From: Sternotherus odoratus
Lineage: Eukaryota; Chordata; Testudines; Kinosternidae
Direction of reading: 5' to 3'
DNA: 64,000 bases
NCBI GenBank assembly: GCA_032164245.1
Contig: JAVMKO010000001.1
Span: 16,653,603-16,717,602 of the forward strand
A program made the position numbers and the translations under genes. The notes below the pieces were generated by a model. It saw only the letters and a list, made by a program, of their open reading frames with translations, was not told the DNA's origin and ran no database searches. Below, one piece after another: positions 1 through 12,289 of this stretch; the first letter of the stretch is position 1, and each line of letters begins with the position of its first letter.

Positions 1-2064
1 ACGGACACTCTGAGAGGCATTTTGCCTGCCTGAGGCTCCTGGAGTTCTCACAGGTATAGTGTGATTCAGTACCACCTTCTTCTGGAGGGTCTATTTCCAA
101 TGCACAAAGAAGCCATATCTGGTTATTCTACAAGTTAAAAGCATGAAAAACCTCATATGATTATAGTGTGTGTGCACGCATGCGTGTTCATGTGAACACA
201 CAAAATCCCTATGTTAAAAGAACTTTATTAAAGTTGGAAAAGTTAGAAAATACCAGAACTAAGATTTTTTGGAGAAGCTTATTTTGGGCCCCTTATGTTT
301 ATGCATTATGATATTGTTTTTAATTATGTGGTCACATACTGTTTTTTTCCACAAGACTCCTGCCTCATTCAGCACTTTACTGAGCATGTGCAAACTGTGA
401 TGTTTCTGAAGCTTATAACTTGACCAAATTTGGCTGGATTTTCATAGAAACAGTGAAAGGCACATCCCTGACACAAAGACCAGTCCCCTGCCAAATTTCA
501 AATTCCTTCCCCACAGTATGGGTCTAGAGCTTTTTTTTTTTTAACAAAAAATAGGGCAACAGAACTATTTTAACATGAGCAAAAAAACATATCTTTCTCT
601 AGCTTCATTCTTTGAAATGGCTGAAGTTGTCCAAAAAAAATCTGCCCGAGGCAGTTAAAGTTTGTCAAAGGTATAAGCAGCTGAGAACAGGGTCTTAAAA
701 TGGAAAATGTTGGGCACCCTTAATGATATGCAGTGCTTTAAATGCAGTGTTACCAGACCCCATCTATAATGAAAATACTTGTTCTACGTACATAATTTGG
801 TGGTGTGCTCCACTTGAATTGCCATTTCATTAATTAACTTTATGCCATTCAGCTCATTTCATCTCAGTCCAGTTCTGACATTACTCCTTCTTATTCTTGA
901 TAGAGTTCTACTGTATATGCTTCTCTTTCACCTGCCTTCCCAAACCATACTAATATCACTGCCAGTACCCTATGACCACACAGGAGTTGAGATTTATAGC
1001 TGCAAGAATTTGATGCCAAATTCTGGAATGTATTTTTCCACAAGCAACAGCATCTTGATATGCGACGGGCTTCCTGTCTGGTCTCACTGCTTTGGTCATC
1101 TTGGTAAGGCATGAGAGGCTGCCATAGGATGGCTTTGCTCATGAGTTGTCCTCTCTTTGGTGCCATTTTCCTTTTACTTCCTTTTAAATCTGGAACACTT
1201 GATCCATTTAAAACATTTGAAACACTTGATCCATTGTAGATGCTATATTAGAAATCTGGTGTTGCAAAAATAGTATCAAGAGGCTATTTTTTGCTCTCGG
1301 AAAACATACTGTTCCTCAGTCCTGTCAATGCTTTGTGATACACTGTGTAAGTAATTACACTGATTGTGAAACTGTGCATAATGTAATGCATGCTTCATTT
1401 ACATACCGAGCAGTCTTACACTTTTTACACCGCACTTCCACGAGCCATTTTACTGGAGAACAGATTGCTCCCTCTAGACATTACTGTAGGAGTTCATTTT
1501 CCTGTGTGAGAGACTGTGCCATGATGGATAAAGCATTGGAGTGGTGCAAGAGACAGGGTTTATGCCCAGCTCTGTTGATGGATTGTTGGGTGACCTTGCA
1601 AACTCTTGTCACAGCCACGTGCCTCGGCTTCTCCAGCACTAAAATGGCTATTGTAAAGCACTTAGAATTCTACAAATGAAAAATACTATATAAGGCCTAG
1701 GTATTAGTATTAGCAACAAGGATCAACCTAGAGAGAATTTGGAGCTGTAAGTGAAGATGTAAAACTTTTTAAATACTCTGGATATTTTCCTTTAGCTCAG
1801 TAGTAGAGGCCTGTCCGTCAAGTGCTGATGATTCCATGACATACATTAGATTCACAGCCGGATCACCACTTTTTAATATTGCAAACTGTCTGCAGGAATA
1901 GAATGTAGAACTATCAGTATCAAAATCACAGGCCTCTACCACATCTATTGACTGGATACTACATGTGCATACTTCATAACATCTAAGTATGGATATTCCT
2001 TTAGCTGGCAGCAATACAAGGCTTTTATCCCTGTGAGTGACCCAAGAGAGGAAGATTTATTATT
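1..2064. other. Anonymous AT-rich intergenic DNA
   Basis: I see no exon, RNA gene or recognisable transposon here. The open frames are short, unlike any protein I know, and overlap on both strands. The only low-complexity tracts are short A or T runs, such as the T run ending near 542. Confidence 0.6.
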
Positions 2065-2580
2065 TATTATTAATTTTCTTTTATTTGTATTACAGTGATG
2101 CTCCCAAACAAAATCAAAGCTCCATTGTGCTAGGTATGGGGTTCTCAGTCTTTTTTTGCTGGGATCCTCTTTGAAAATAGGTCAGACTGTGACAACCCCC
2201 CTCCATACCATACCACCCTTATGTCTGCACTACTAGTGGTGGCAGCACTACCTTCAGAACTGGGTGATCAGCCACCACTTTCGCAACCTCCCTCCCCCCA
2301 TTGTCTTGTGACCCCCTTTTGGGTCGGGACCCCGAGTTTGAGAAATGCAGTGCTAGGTGTTGTGAAAACACATAGTGAACACCATCCCTGACCTAGAGAA
2401 TTTAAAATATAAATAGACAAGTTTAAGAATAGCAGAAAAGAAGTATTACAGTCCCCATTGTACAGATAGATTAAGTAACATGCTTGAGGTCTCACAAAAA
2501 GAATGCAGCAGAGTTAAAAAATGGAGTCCTGAATCCTAGTCTAGTTCTTTAACAACAATACACCAGTGTTATAGCCACAC
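2065..2580 (-). repeat. MIR/CORE-SINE relic, split by a hAT element
   Basis: Read on the minus strand this resembles an amniote MIR/CORE-SINE: a tRNA-like head near 2580, a core around 2450-2500 (the 'taagtaacatgcttgaggtc' stretch), and an L2-type tail ending near 2070. The tail is split by the hAT insertion at 2136-2350. Removing that insertion and one TGCTAGGT copy rejoins the tail. The copy is old and diverged. Confidence 0.6.
2136..2350. mobile_element. Non-autonomous hAT (Charlie-type) element with 8-bp TSD
   Basis: This 215-bp insertion is flanked by a perfect 8-bp target-site duplication, TGCTAGGT, at 2128-2135 and 2351-2358. The ends are degenerate inverted repeats of the hAT type (GGGGTTCTCAG at the left, GAGAAATGCAG at the right), close to the CAGGGGTTCTCAAAC ends of Charlie-like elements. 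There is no transposase. It sits inside an older MIR, so it inserted later. Confidence 0.75.
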
Positions 2581-3520
2581 ATCTGATTGACAGCCGGGCC
2601 TGAAACAAAAAACAACAAAAAAAAAAACAGAATAACACACTGAAGGCTGCAGCCAAAGTATTTTCATTGTGGTTGGAACAAACAGGAACCAAAGTCTTGT
2701 GGAAGATCCTGATTTCCTGACAAATTTTGCTGACTCAATGTATTTGGCTAGTTCAGATAAAGTATCCAGGTTTGGGGATTTTTATCCACTCTGAATGTAA
2801 AGTGCGAGCCTTTGGAGGTCAGCCAATTAGCCATCATTATTCATTATTGTTAACATGGTGCTATTGCAGACAACATTGGGGCAATGCTTTTTGAAGAGAA
2901 TATACCGGTAATTACACCTAATAAACTAACTTGTGGACAGGAAAAAAAAAAGTCAGCAATGTCTCTGCATCTTTCATTAAAGCAACTGCTCTCCTTTAAT
3001 ATGGTTGCTGCGATTTTTAAATTGCTACTCCCACCTGTCTTGTGTTTTTTGATTTGTGGGGAGCTAGGCTTTCTAAATCACCCATCAGAAACGAGCAAGG
3101 CAGAGGAGTAGAAACTGGGATGTTTCAAAGTCCATCCCTAGAGTCGGGTCATGATACCAGCATAATCATTTATAAATCTCCTCCTCCTTAAAACATGTTG
3201 TAATCCAGTTGTGTGGATTCTAAAAGGGCAGGTCAGTAACTGTTGAGAGTTGTCGCTTTCTGTAAGAAGCCTGTTTGTGAGTTTCAGAAGGTTGTGTTTT
3301 TTATTATGAAAATATAACAAGCTTAATTTTGATGAAAGCATGTTTATAACTCCAGTGGCTAACATTCTTTCCTGACAAATGACTCAGTGCCACTCACTAA
3401 AAACACTGCAGTCAGGTCCTGCTTGTGTAACAATAAAATAAAATAAAAAGCATTACATTTCAGACTGGTAAAATCTCTGGACTATTTTCCACTTGATGTG
3501 ACACTAGGGATGCATGAATT
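2581..3520. other. Anonymous intergenic DNA
   Basis: I recognise nothing in this stretch. The short open frames at 2884-3111 and on the minus strand at 3138-3365 have no recognisable domain or splice context. Confidence 0.55.
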
Positions 3521-3891
3521 TGTAGCAGCACAATGCCTCAAGGGGTTGTAGAAAAAGCCTGCTCAGAAGCAGGACATACTGGCGATTTCAAAATCTATAT
3601 CATGCTCCCCGCATGTCCTGCCTTCTATCTTATGATAGAGGCCTGTCCCCTTCTGACTGGCTTATATCAGTGTGTCCAAAAGCAGAATTTGGACCAATAT
3701 GAATAAGAATAGAACTCTTCACTTTCAAGGCTCTTCACAGCCTATCCTTACCCTACCTAGCAAGCCTCATAGACTATCAAAATGTCGACTCCTGCCTCTG
3801 ATCAGCCCAGGACACCAGCCTTCATCCCCCACTTGTTAAATTTCCAAACATCACCTTAGTTCTCAACCCCTTGAGGCATTGTGCTGCTACA
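3521..3891. repeat. Perfect 28-bp inverted repeat flanking a 315-bp spacer
   Basis: The 28 bases at 3521-3548 are the exact reverse complement of 3864-3891. The spacer holds a smaller inverted pair (GCAGGACAT near 3570, ATGTCCTGC near 3613). I do not recognise the arms as the ends of a transposon family, and no target-site duplication is obvious. The right arm lies inside the L3/CR1-like copy that follows, so a templated inversion is as likely as a MITE. Confidence 0.7.
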
Positions 3892-4240
3892 GCTTCATTT
3901 TTTTCCAGCCTCTCACGCTTGGGAGGCATTCCCCATAAACACCCACAGAACTATCTCATTATCCTCTTTCAAAACCCTCCTTAGAATACTCCTTTACCAG
4001 GCAGGTGCTTACAAAAAACTTGGAATGGTTAGGCTGCTGGTGTGCTGATTCTACTGCGGATCATGCTGACTAATATAGTCTCATTGTTTCCTCGTGCTCC
4101 TTCCATCTGTGTGTCAGCATCCACCGGTTGTGTCTTGTCTTACACTTAGATTGTAAGCTCTTTGGGCAGGGACATTGGTGGTAGCTGCTTCCATGGCCAA
4201 CACCAAAGCAGGGCTGCAGAACACTGATGCAAATCTAGTA
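3690..4240 (+). mobile_element. L3/CR1-like LINE 3' fragment
   Basis: The segment matches from memory the 3' end of an abundant sauropsid L3/CR1-like LINE. It has a decayed reverse-transcriptase tail ('cttacaaaaaacttgg...ggctgctggtgtgctg') followed by the untranslated motif 'ttagattgtaagctctttgg'. The reading frame has several stops. The family also supplies the tail at 8960-9180. The boundary on the left is uncertain because of the inverted repeat. Confidence 0.6.
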
Positions 4241-4249
4241 TAACTCCAT

Positions 4250-7200
4250 TTGAGTAGAGTTGGTGTAAGAAAGGAGAATCAGGCCCATTGTGTTTTCTCA
4301 CCTTGCACCCATACATAAGCAAATAAGATCCTGAAAATCCAGCAGTTATGAGACATGGATTGTATTCGATGAGAATTACACAAGTGGGCAAACTTCATAT
4401 TCATTGGCAAACCCTTCTAAAATCAGTTCACATTTGTTTTTAGTACACATATGTGCTCTCCCCACTGTAACAGAGTATATCGGTTTTTATTGCAGTTTGT
4501 ATATTTTGCTGTCAGCAAAAAATACAATGTATTTCACTGTGTAAAAGAAGAGACCGAAATGCCTTCAATTACATCTGCATGACCCAGTGACTCATTCTCT
4601 ATTTTAGGAACAATCCCAATTTCCACTTGTGATAATTAAGCTTTCAGCTCAGAATTATGCAAAAATCAAAAAAAAGGTGGAGGTTCTTAAGGTGATGAGC
4701 TCTGCACCCAGTAATATTATGACAGTCAAACTATAAATACAAGGGTCCAACTTCTGCTCTCACAATCGTGTAAATCTAGAGCAAATCCATTGGACTTACA
4801 TGGTAGAATATATGGATTTGCATGGAGGAGTATATATAAGCAGGTGGAGTTCTATCCTGCTTTGAGTCGAACATACATGCACCGTGGGTCTGATCCTGCT
4901 CCATTAAAGTTAATGGGAGTTTTGCAGGTGACTTCATTGCAAGTAGGACTGAGCTGTACTTGAAGTCTAATTCTTCACTGCCTTGCACCATGTGTTGTAA
5001 CGTGTACTAGTGCAAACTGGCTGCAAAATGCTACTATTCTATCAGACTTGGTAGCATTTTACTCCCACTCTGCAGTAATAGAAATTAATGGACAAGATGC
5101 AAGACAGTGAAGAACGAGGCTTGTAAAATCCAAATGTATCCCCTACCTCTACTTTGCCTTTATGGGTAACTCAGATAACACTCTCAGTCTGTATAACTCA
5201 GCCAGTGCTTTCTCCCCAGGGTTACCTTTTCCTGGGGCTTCCTATTTTTCTTCTAGATCCCTCCGCTTCTGAAAGAGTGACTCCAGCCCCCATATGCTCC
5301 TACAGTGGAGCTTATTAGATACCTGATCTGTGCTGAGTGACTCATCACTGATCACACTGCGCCGCTGTTGAACTGGAAGGATGTTTTCTGAGCCTCTGGA
5401 TAGCGGGGCTGCCTTTCAGGGCTCACGAGGGAGAATCGCACCTTTCAGTTAAAAGAAACTGAATATGGCAGGTATGTTTTTTACCTTGTTTCCTTGCAGG
5501 GATGCATTGAAAATGTAAATTGATATGGATGAATGTAAACTACCATTAGCGTTAAAAGCAATATTCAGCTGAGTTCTCCTGAAGCAAAAAATGTGGCAGA
5601 GATCTAAGGAGACATACTCCTATTTTATGTAAACATAATCAGTTACATTTGGGGTATATCTCATAGAATAATCTTAGTGCTCACCCTCCAAATTCATATG
5701 CTGGTCTACATGTTGGAGTGTGAGCATTGTGGACAAAAACTGAGTTGGGAGGAAGGGATATGGCAGGAGAAAAAAAAATCCCTATCCCTGCTTGTTAACA
5801 TTTCTAGCTCTCCCAGAGGCTGGGAATGAACTTTCTAGATCTCCATTAGGTAGCTACTGTGCAGCATTTGCTCCCATTCTTGTAGTAGCATATATAACAG
5901 GGTGGAGTTTCCATGCCTAAGTGTGGGGAGAGTGGTGCACCGTGTAGGCCTTGGAATACACTCCTGCTTATGCCAGGTGCTCCAGAAGAGGAGAAACCAG
6001 CCATCGGGTATAAGATTCATCCACATGTCCTTTGAGTAACTTGTATGCGAGAACACTAACAAATACAGGCCTCAGTCTTGCCATGACTCTGTAGGGAGGC
6101 TTATTTACTTCATGTGAGTGAAGAGGTTTGGCCCACATAGAGCAAACCCCAGGATTGAGGTTATAGGCTGGTGAGAGAAGGTAAAAAACTTTTCCCTGTT
6201 ACAGAGACTGCATATAGCTCCTTCTGATTCCACAAAAACTAAACTCCGGGCAAACCAATTTTAAAACGTCACCCCTTCCTTTTAATTACAAAGCCAAAGA
6301 TTGAACTGTGCTAAGCAATATGTAAAAATAGAATGTGCTGTTGACAAGGTATCATTATCTGATGCCTTGTTACTAATTCATTTGTTTTAAAAGGAATTGC
6401 TTGGAACAAGTCACTGTTAATTGTATAGCAGGTTACATTTACTTTGCATGAGAGCATCAAATGGAACTGAGTTCCCCAAATCCTCTAAGTGATTTCCAGA
6501 CTCTCAGGCACCTATTAGCTCTCCTTATTCAGCAAAATCCTTCCAGTTCCATCAGTTGAGTCTTATTTTATTGCATTTTTTCTACAGTCCCCTGCTATAC
6601 AAAGTAAATTTGTTGGAGCAGTTACAAAGGAAAAACTATTAAGCAGGTCAAAATCTTAAAACATATTAAAGGTATAATAATATCTTACATTTTAAAGTAG
6701 CATCCTCCATCTCCAAGGTTCAGAGTGCTTTACAAATGTAGACTCCCAATGACTTCAGAAAATTTGGCTCTTAAATAGATACACAAAATGGAGGAGAGGC
6801 AGTGGGGTGCATTCAAGCCTATTATGGGTTAGTGTGAGAAAATTCCTGCCAAACCTGCCCCTTATAGAACTACTTCTTGCTCCTACCCTGTCTGCCAAAG
6901 CTTATCCCCCTTTTCAGGAATGTGTGGACTCTCTAATTACAGGGTTGAAGGACACTATTGGCGCTATATGGAAAATATAATAATAGTACTAGCAGGAAGA
7001 GTGCCAGCTATTGAATCCTCATCAAATACAGGCTTGCACATCTGCAATTTTTTTTCTCATATAGTATATAATTTCAAATGAACAGTTTCTCAATTTTTAT
7101 TTGTAGTGCATCATCAGGATGATTTTTGCACTAAATAATTCCCCTGAAAATATATTAGTCCACTTTCTTTATTTAGACAATATAATACAATATATAAAAT

Positions 7201-7499
7201 AAAAATATAATTAATATAAAAAACTGTGTGTGTCCTCCTTTCAGACTATCTTCTTTAAATGTGTTATTGAGGAAAATAGTTAGAGACACAATTGCTGTTC
7301 TGCACACAAAGTCTGTTATTTGATGGGTTGTAGAGTAGTTATTAGCAAAAGTACCAGAATTTAAATACTTCTAAAACCTAGCTGGCTTTTGACGTTAATG
7401 GTCAAATCAATGCATGTGCAGTTAAAATGATTGGAAGTCAATAATTAGATCAGTTCTCTAAATATCTGGAGATTTGGATGCAATAATAATAATACTAAA
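4250..7499. other. Anonymous intergenic DNA with faint repeat relics
   Basis: No gene seen. Around 4880-4945 there is a short palindromic stretch of the old amniote type (ATTAAAGTTAATGGGAG) and near 6700-6740 a MIR-like phrase. A very AT-rich tract occupies 7150-7225. Nothing else is recognisable, and the open frames lack domains. Confidence 0.5.
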
Positions 7500-7720
7500 A
7501 ACATCTCGCTCTAACATAGGACTTTTCATCCATGGATGTCAAAGTGATGTACAAAGGAGTTCAGTATTATCTCCATTTTACAGCTGGAGAAACTGAGGCA
7601 TAAAGAAGTGAAGTGACTTACCCAAGGTCACCCATCAGCCTAGTAGTAGAGTTGGGAATAGAACCCAGATACCCTGAGTTCAGTGTTCTATCCTCTAGGC
7701 CCTACTTCCTCTCAAAACAG
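7500..7720 (-). repeat. MIR/CORE-SINE
   Basis: This is a clear reverse-strand MIR: 'ccattttacagctggagaaa' near 7574, 'cccaaggtcac' near 7621, and 'gaacccaga...ctgagttcagtg' near 7661-7685 form the tRNA-head/core order of the family. It is non-coding. Confidence 0.75.
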
Positions 7721-8133
7721 TATCTCCCAGGTGAATAAGGCATATAGCCTACTATAAATTATTTGTATCACAGCAGTGCCCAGACCCAGTCATGACCAAC
7801 ATCCATTTGTGCTAGATTTTGTATAAATACAGAACAGGCTAATGTGGCACATGAAACTCATAAATGCCCAAAACATTCAAACAAGGGGGAATACATCTCT
7901 TTGTAACAAACCTTAAACTTGTTTATTGATTAAAATGACATTCCATACATAATTTTTCCCTAAGCAGAGCCCAAAGATGTATTCTGTAAAGGGAACCCCA
8001 CACATTTAATATTTGCAGTGCATACTTCTATACATAATTGTACAAATAAATATTTTGAGTGTGAATCCCGGGTTTCAGACACTAAAGACATTTCTAATGT
8101 AGCTGTAAACTAGGTGTGTACTTGTGCTCCATT

Positions 8134-8772
8134 GAATCATAGAATCATAGAATATTAGAGTTGGAAGGGACCTCTGGAGGTCATCTAGTCCAACCCCCTG
8201 CTCAAAGCAGGACCAATCCCCAACTAATTCATTCCAGCCAGGGCTTTATCAAGCCTGACCTTAAAAACCTCTAAGGAAGGTGATTCTACCACCTCCCTAG
8301 GTAACCCATTCCAATGCTTGGCCACCCTCCTAGTGAAAAAGTTTTTCCTAATATCCAATCTAAACCTTCCCAATTGCAACTTGAGACCATTACTCCTTGT
8401 TCGGTCATCTGCTACCACTGATAACAGTCTAGATCCATCCTCTTTAGGACCCCCTTTCAGGTAGTTGAAAGCAGCTATCAAATCTCCCCTCAGTCTTCTC
8501 TTCTGTAGACTAAACAATCCCAGTTCTCTCAGCCTCTCCTCATAAGTCATGCACTCCAGGCCCCTAATCATTTTTGTTGCCCTTCTCTGGACTCTTTCCA
8601 ATTTTTCCACATCCTTCTTGTAGTGTGGGCCCCAAAATTGGACACAGTACTCCAGATGAGGCCTCACCAATGTCAAATTGAGGGGAACAATCAGTCCCTC
8701 GATCTGCTGGCAATGCCCCTACTTATACAGCCCAAAATGCCATAAGCCTTCTTGGCAACAAGGGCACACTGT
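8134..8772 (-). mobile_element. CR1 LINE, 5'-truncated, minus strand
   Basis: The 3' end is at 8134, where the minus strand finishes in tandem copies of the 8-bp CR1 terminal repeat (seen on the plus strand as GAATCATAGAATCATAGAAT). The conserved 3' region ('ttggaagggacctctggagg') and the C-terminal part of ORF2 follow. The element is truncated on its 5' side near 8772, as most CR1 copies are. It is one of the youngest-looking CR1 copies here because the remaining reading frame is open. Confidence 0.93.
8224..8676 (-). pseudogene. CR1 ORF2 C-terminal fragment (reverse transcriptase tail)
   Basis: The 150-residue open frame is the last part of the CR1 ORF2 polyprotein, after the catalytic palm. 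Diagnostic stretches are [19 protein letters not shown] at residues 4-22, then [15 protein letters not shown], and near the end [19 protein letters not shown]. Full ORF2 carries an apurinic endonuclease and a reverse transcriptase and is roughly 900 residues, so this is a truncated remnant. The methionine start is internal and not a true initiation site. Confidence 0.9.
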
Positions 8773-8959
8773 TTAATTGGTTAATTGGTTTAATTTGAGC
8801 CCAGTCCAGCTTACATTAAAATCAATGGCGCGTCTCTCCACTGTTTAAATGGGAGTTGGATTAGGCCCTGTTTTCCTGCAGTACCAGAAGATTCATCTCC
8901 TGCTAGTTTTACCTTCTCTTTTTTGATAGCATACTAGCTCAATCTTTTAATTTTTTTGA

Positions 8960-9180
8960 TTTTAGCTATGTGATTTTCAAACTATTGCCTATCATGCAGA
9001 CCAATATTGTCTCATTGGTTCCTTGTACTTCCCCATCTGCTTATATTTATCTATTACCTCTTAGATTGTATGCTTTGGGGCCTGGGGACTGTCTTTTTGT
9101 TCACTATTTGTACAGTGCCTAGCACAATGGGGTCATGATCCAAGACTAGGATTCTTAGGAACTACAGCACTGATCCTCAA
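8960..9180 (+). repeat. L3/CR1-like LINE 3' tail
   Basis: The order 'catgcagaccaatattgtct', 'ttagattgtatgctttgggg', 'ggactgtctttttgttcac' and 'gtacagtgcctagcacaatg' is the 3' UTR of the same L3/CR1-like family as at 3690-4240. It is a short, diverged copy. Confidence 0.65.
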
Positions 9181-9439
9181 AGGCATTTAGGCACCTAACT
9201 CCCTTTGATTTCAGTGGATGTTCGGGGATGAATACATTGAGGTTCTCGGCTTATGGCAATACAAGTAGTAAATAATAAAAAGAACTTGTTGGTCTCCAGT
9301 TTATTTCTTATCACCCTTACACTTGGGGATTGAATTTATTTTAGGATTATTTCCCCAATGATTTTTCATTCCTCTTTATTAATACCAGTATAATGTTCAT
9401 ACCAGTTTTTTATTCCATTTCCTATTCATTTTCCTAGTA

Positions 9440-9674
9440 GAGGTAAAGATCGATCTTATGGTTAAGAATTGGACTGAGAGTCAAAAGACCTGCTTTCAGT
9501 TCTACAACAAACTTCCTGTTTGATGACAAGCAAGCCACTTAATCTTTCTATGTCGCAGATCTCCATCTGTAAAGAGGCGATATTAGTATTACATCGTTGG
9601 TTTGTTTCTCTAGACAGTAAAATCTTAAGGTCAGAGACTGCCTTTTACTATATGTTTGTAAAGTGACTAGCACA
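9440..9674 (+). repeat. MIR/CORE-SINE
   Basis: Plus-strand MIR-like order: a head around 'ggactgagagtcaaaagacc' (9471), core 'gcaagccacttaatctttc' (9529), and tail 'cagagactgcc...gtttgtaaagtgactagcac' (9631-9673). It is heavily diverged. Confidence 0.6.
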
Positions 9675-9870
9675 TAAGAATGGCCATACTAAGTCAGATC
9701 AAAGATCCATCTTGCCCAGTATCCTGTCTTCCAACAGTGGTGCCCCAGTGGGAATGAACAGAACAGGTAATCATCAAATGATTCATCCCTTGTTACCCAT
9801 TCCCAGCTTCTGGTAAACAAGGCTAGGGAAGCACAAAGAAGTCCCAATCCTGATATGGTGTCTTTTGGCA
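9675..9870 (-). mobile_element. CR1-family LINE fragment, older subfamily
   Basis: The stretch from 'aagaatggccatactaagtc' through 'gaacagaacaggtaatcatc' to 'cccattcccagcttctgg' matches from memory the 3' region of another sauropsid CR1 subfamily, lying on the minus strand. No ORF2 sequence remains. It abuts the MIR on its left. Confidence 0.6.
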
Positions 9871-10079
9871 CTATCATACTACGTGCCAGTAAAATTGCCT
9901 CTAGATGCTACCATAATCCCAATATGGCAACTAATACTAAAAGTTATAATCCTATATCAATATGAGACTCAGTAGGGGTAACTGAGCAAATGATAAACCT
10001 TGATCATGCTCAATTAATTCAATTCAGTGCAAGACTCCAATACAGAATTCTATGGACGTTTTGCCTATGCATTTGGTCC

Positions 10080-10320
10080 AATAATATCTAGAACTTAAAG
10101 AGCACCTCACATTTCCAAAACACAAAGCATTTCCCAGCGTATCCCCATAGCCACCCTTCAAGGTGGGTAATATTATTTCCTGCATTTCACAGAAGTCCGA
10201 GAAGTTGTGGTTTTTCCCAAGGCCACACAGCAAATAAATCCATGGCAAAGCCAGGATTAGCACTGAGGATTTCCTGGCTTCCAGACCTGTGCTCAGTTCC
10301 ATAGGCCAGTCTGCCACCTA
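10080..10320 (-). repeat. MIR/LF-SINE-like relic
   Basis: The pattern 'aaagcatttcccagcgtatcc', 'tttcctgcatttcacagaag', 'cccaaggccacacagcaaa' and 'cagacctgtgctcag' is the reverse-strand layout of an amniote CORE-SINE. The long minus-strand frame here (97 codons) is incidental to this repeat. Confidence 0.6.
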
Positions 10321-10774
10321 GTTAACTAATAAAAAACTAGGAATTGCATGTCCCCATGACTTTACCTGTTCTTCCCTTTAGTGTATTTTCACTAGGATTA
10401 AAAGTCCATGGTGCTAACATCACCAACTTTGTTCTCCTCATTATACTAGCAGACTTACAGTAAGAGAGACAGAAAGATGCCATATAGCTTGATGCAATCT
10501 TTCCCTGTAGTACTTATACCCTGAACTGTTGTTGTTTTTTTCTGCTTCAGAGTGCTTCCCTAACACTTTTAAATGATCACAGCTGTGGTTTCTGGTGCCA
10601 TCTCAGTTGATCCATTCTACATATTAATTATCCCCTCCCATTCTCCTGATTGGCATAGAGCCTGGAATTTTCTTTTTCGACCTTGCTAATTTCTCTTCAT
10701 GTCTTCTATGCTCCCCAGAGTTTTATGTAACCTCCGTTCCCTTTGAAATTCCCTTCTCGTTATTACTATTTATG

Positions 10775-10870
10775 TCACGGTGACACCCAGAGGGGCTATG
10801 TTACATCCTGTATCTACATAGAAATAGGTAGTTCCTGCCCCCCAAAGACTCTACAAACTAAGAAGGGGTT
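10775..10870 (-). repeat. MIR tail fragment
   Basis: The phrase 'ggtagttcctgccccccaaa' followed by 'ctctacaaactaagaag' is the reverse-strand MIR/CORE-SINE body. Only about 100 bp are recognisable. Confidence 0.45.
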
Positions 10871-11141
10871 TATAATCTTAGAAATCATGAAGTTGCTTTT
10901 TCCATCACTCTGTCACTGATGCCCCCTTTATACCTATTCTAGATCTTTGTTGTATTTTCAGCAATTTAGTCATATTTAGTGTGAATTAGTATTATTGCAC
11001 TGTATTACTACAACAGTGCTCCATTAGATCTTTGCACATTTTTCTTAACAATCTATTCTAATCGGTGCTATATACCTTACTATATATAATGGTATATTTG
11101 TTTGTTTCCTATTTCCATATTGTACTTTGAATTAATATATG

Positions 11142-11403
11142 CTATACATTAATATATGCTATACCACCCTGAACATGCCCGATCTGGTCTGACCTTGGAA
11201 GCTAAGCAGGGTCGGGCCTGGCTAGTACCTGGATGGGAGACCTCCTGGGAATACTATGTGCTGTAGGCTTCACACCTGGCAGTAGGTATAAAATGCCTCC
11301 AGTGACAGATGGCATGACACATCGGTTGGCGTATCGCCCGGTCATATCACTGGTTCTAAGTGGACCCTGCCATAGTGTGGGAATAATGCTAAGAAAAACA
11401 ACA
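11142..11403 (+). mobile_element. 5S-rRNA-derived SINE with 18-bp TSD
   Basis: Positions 11161-11270 follow vertebrate 5S rRNA almost base for base. The internal pol III promoter is well kept: A box AAGCTAAGCAGGGTC at 11200-11214, an intermediate element, and a C box TGGATGGGAGACC with one change after it. A ~130-bp unrelated tail (11271-11403) ends AAGAAAAACAACA, so this is a SINE and not a 5S gene. An 18-bp duplication, ACTTTGAATTAATATATG, flanks it at 11124-11141 and 11404-11421. The 5' end carries a second copy of the 17-bp unit ATTAATATATGCTATAC. Similar 5S-derived SINEs are known in reptiles; I have not matched the subfamily. Confidence 0.88.
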
Positions 11404-12289
11404 ACTTTGAATTAATATATGATATATACTCCCCCCCCCCCCACAGGTTTCATTTGAATACTACTCCCTGGGAGGCACACACATACTGGTTAGGCAGTTG
11501 TTTGTATTTGCTTTAAAAGAGCTATGTAGTAACTTGTAACTGCTGGCAATACACCATTCATAGCCCTTGTAGAGAAAAGATACGCTCAGGTACTGGCTGT
11601 TAGGCAGACTGGCTTGCTGGGGTTATCAGTGTAAGGCAGGGAGCTGTGCAACCTTAAAACCTTGGTCAAGAGGGAGAGAGACGTGGGTCTCCACCCATGA
11701 GAGGTGACAACATGAGAGCCCAGAGAGGGGGGGAACAGGTACAATTGACCTGAAACTGTGACAATATGGTGGTTGTGTGCATGGGATTTATGACACTTAG
11801 GAATGACTAATAAATTACTAACAGGAAAAGCAAATATTATAGAAGGAAAAAGCACAGAGAAAAGTGTATCATTCTTTTGGGGGAAAGAATAGCAAAATAG
11901 AGACATGAGTAGGATTTAAGAACCATGGAAGAAACAGACGTTGAACTTGTATGAGCAGCAACATTCCCCATGAGATGGTACTTCTCTGAAAGCGTTTACA
12001 ACTTAAGTGCTTCACCTTAATCACCCCCCCCCACACACACACACACTGTATTTTAATTCCTGTCTGAGCTGTGATAACCTTCCCCTATAGAGTAGAATAC
12101 AGTCATATAGAAAACAATTGTAACTGAAATACAGTATGGTCCCCAAAGATATTTTATGGGATTGCAGTGTCTGTCACAAAGATGTTATCTGATTTACTGT
12201 AATTACACTAGAGTTTAGTATCATGCACCCATTGAATTAGGAGGCTACATTTCTCTCTGGATAGGAGAAATATTGAAGCCAGGTACTTT

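Noticed and set aside
1335..1679. 114-codon plus-strand frame
   Set aside because: No splice context, signal, repeat or domain; cysteine- and histidine-containing but without a zinc-finger spacing.
8134..8160. Short direct repeats GAATCATAGAATCATAGAAT that might suggest an array
   Set aside because: These are the 8-bp terminal repeats of CR1, also present at 43994; there are no spacers and the genome is vertebrate.
11161..11270. A functional 5S rRNA gene
   Set aside because: The 5' end is altered, the terminator is replaced by a ~130-bp SINE tail, and target duplications flank the whole unit.
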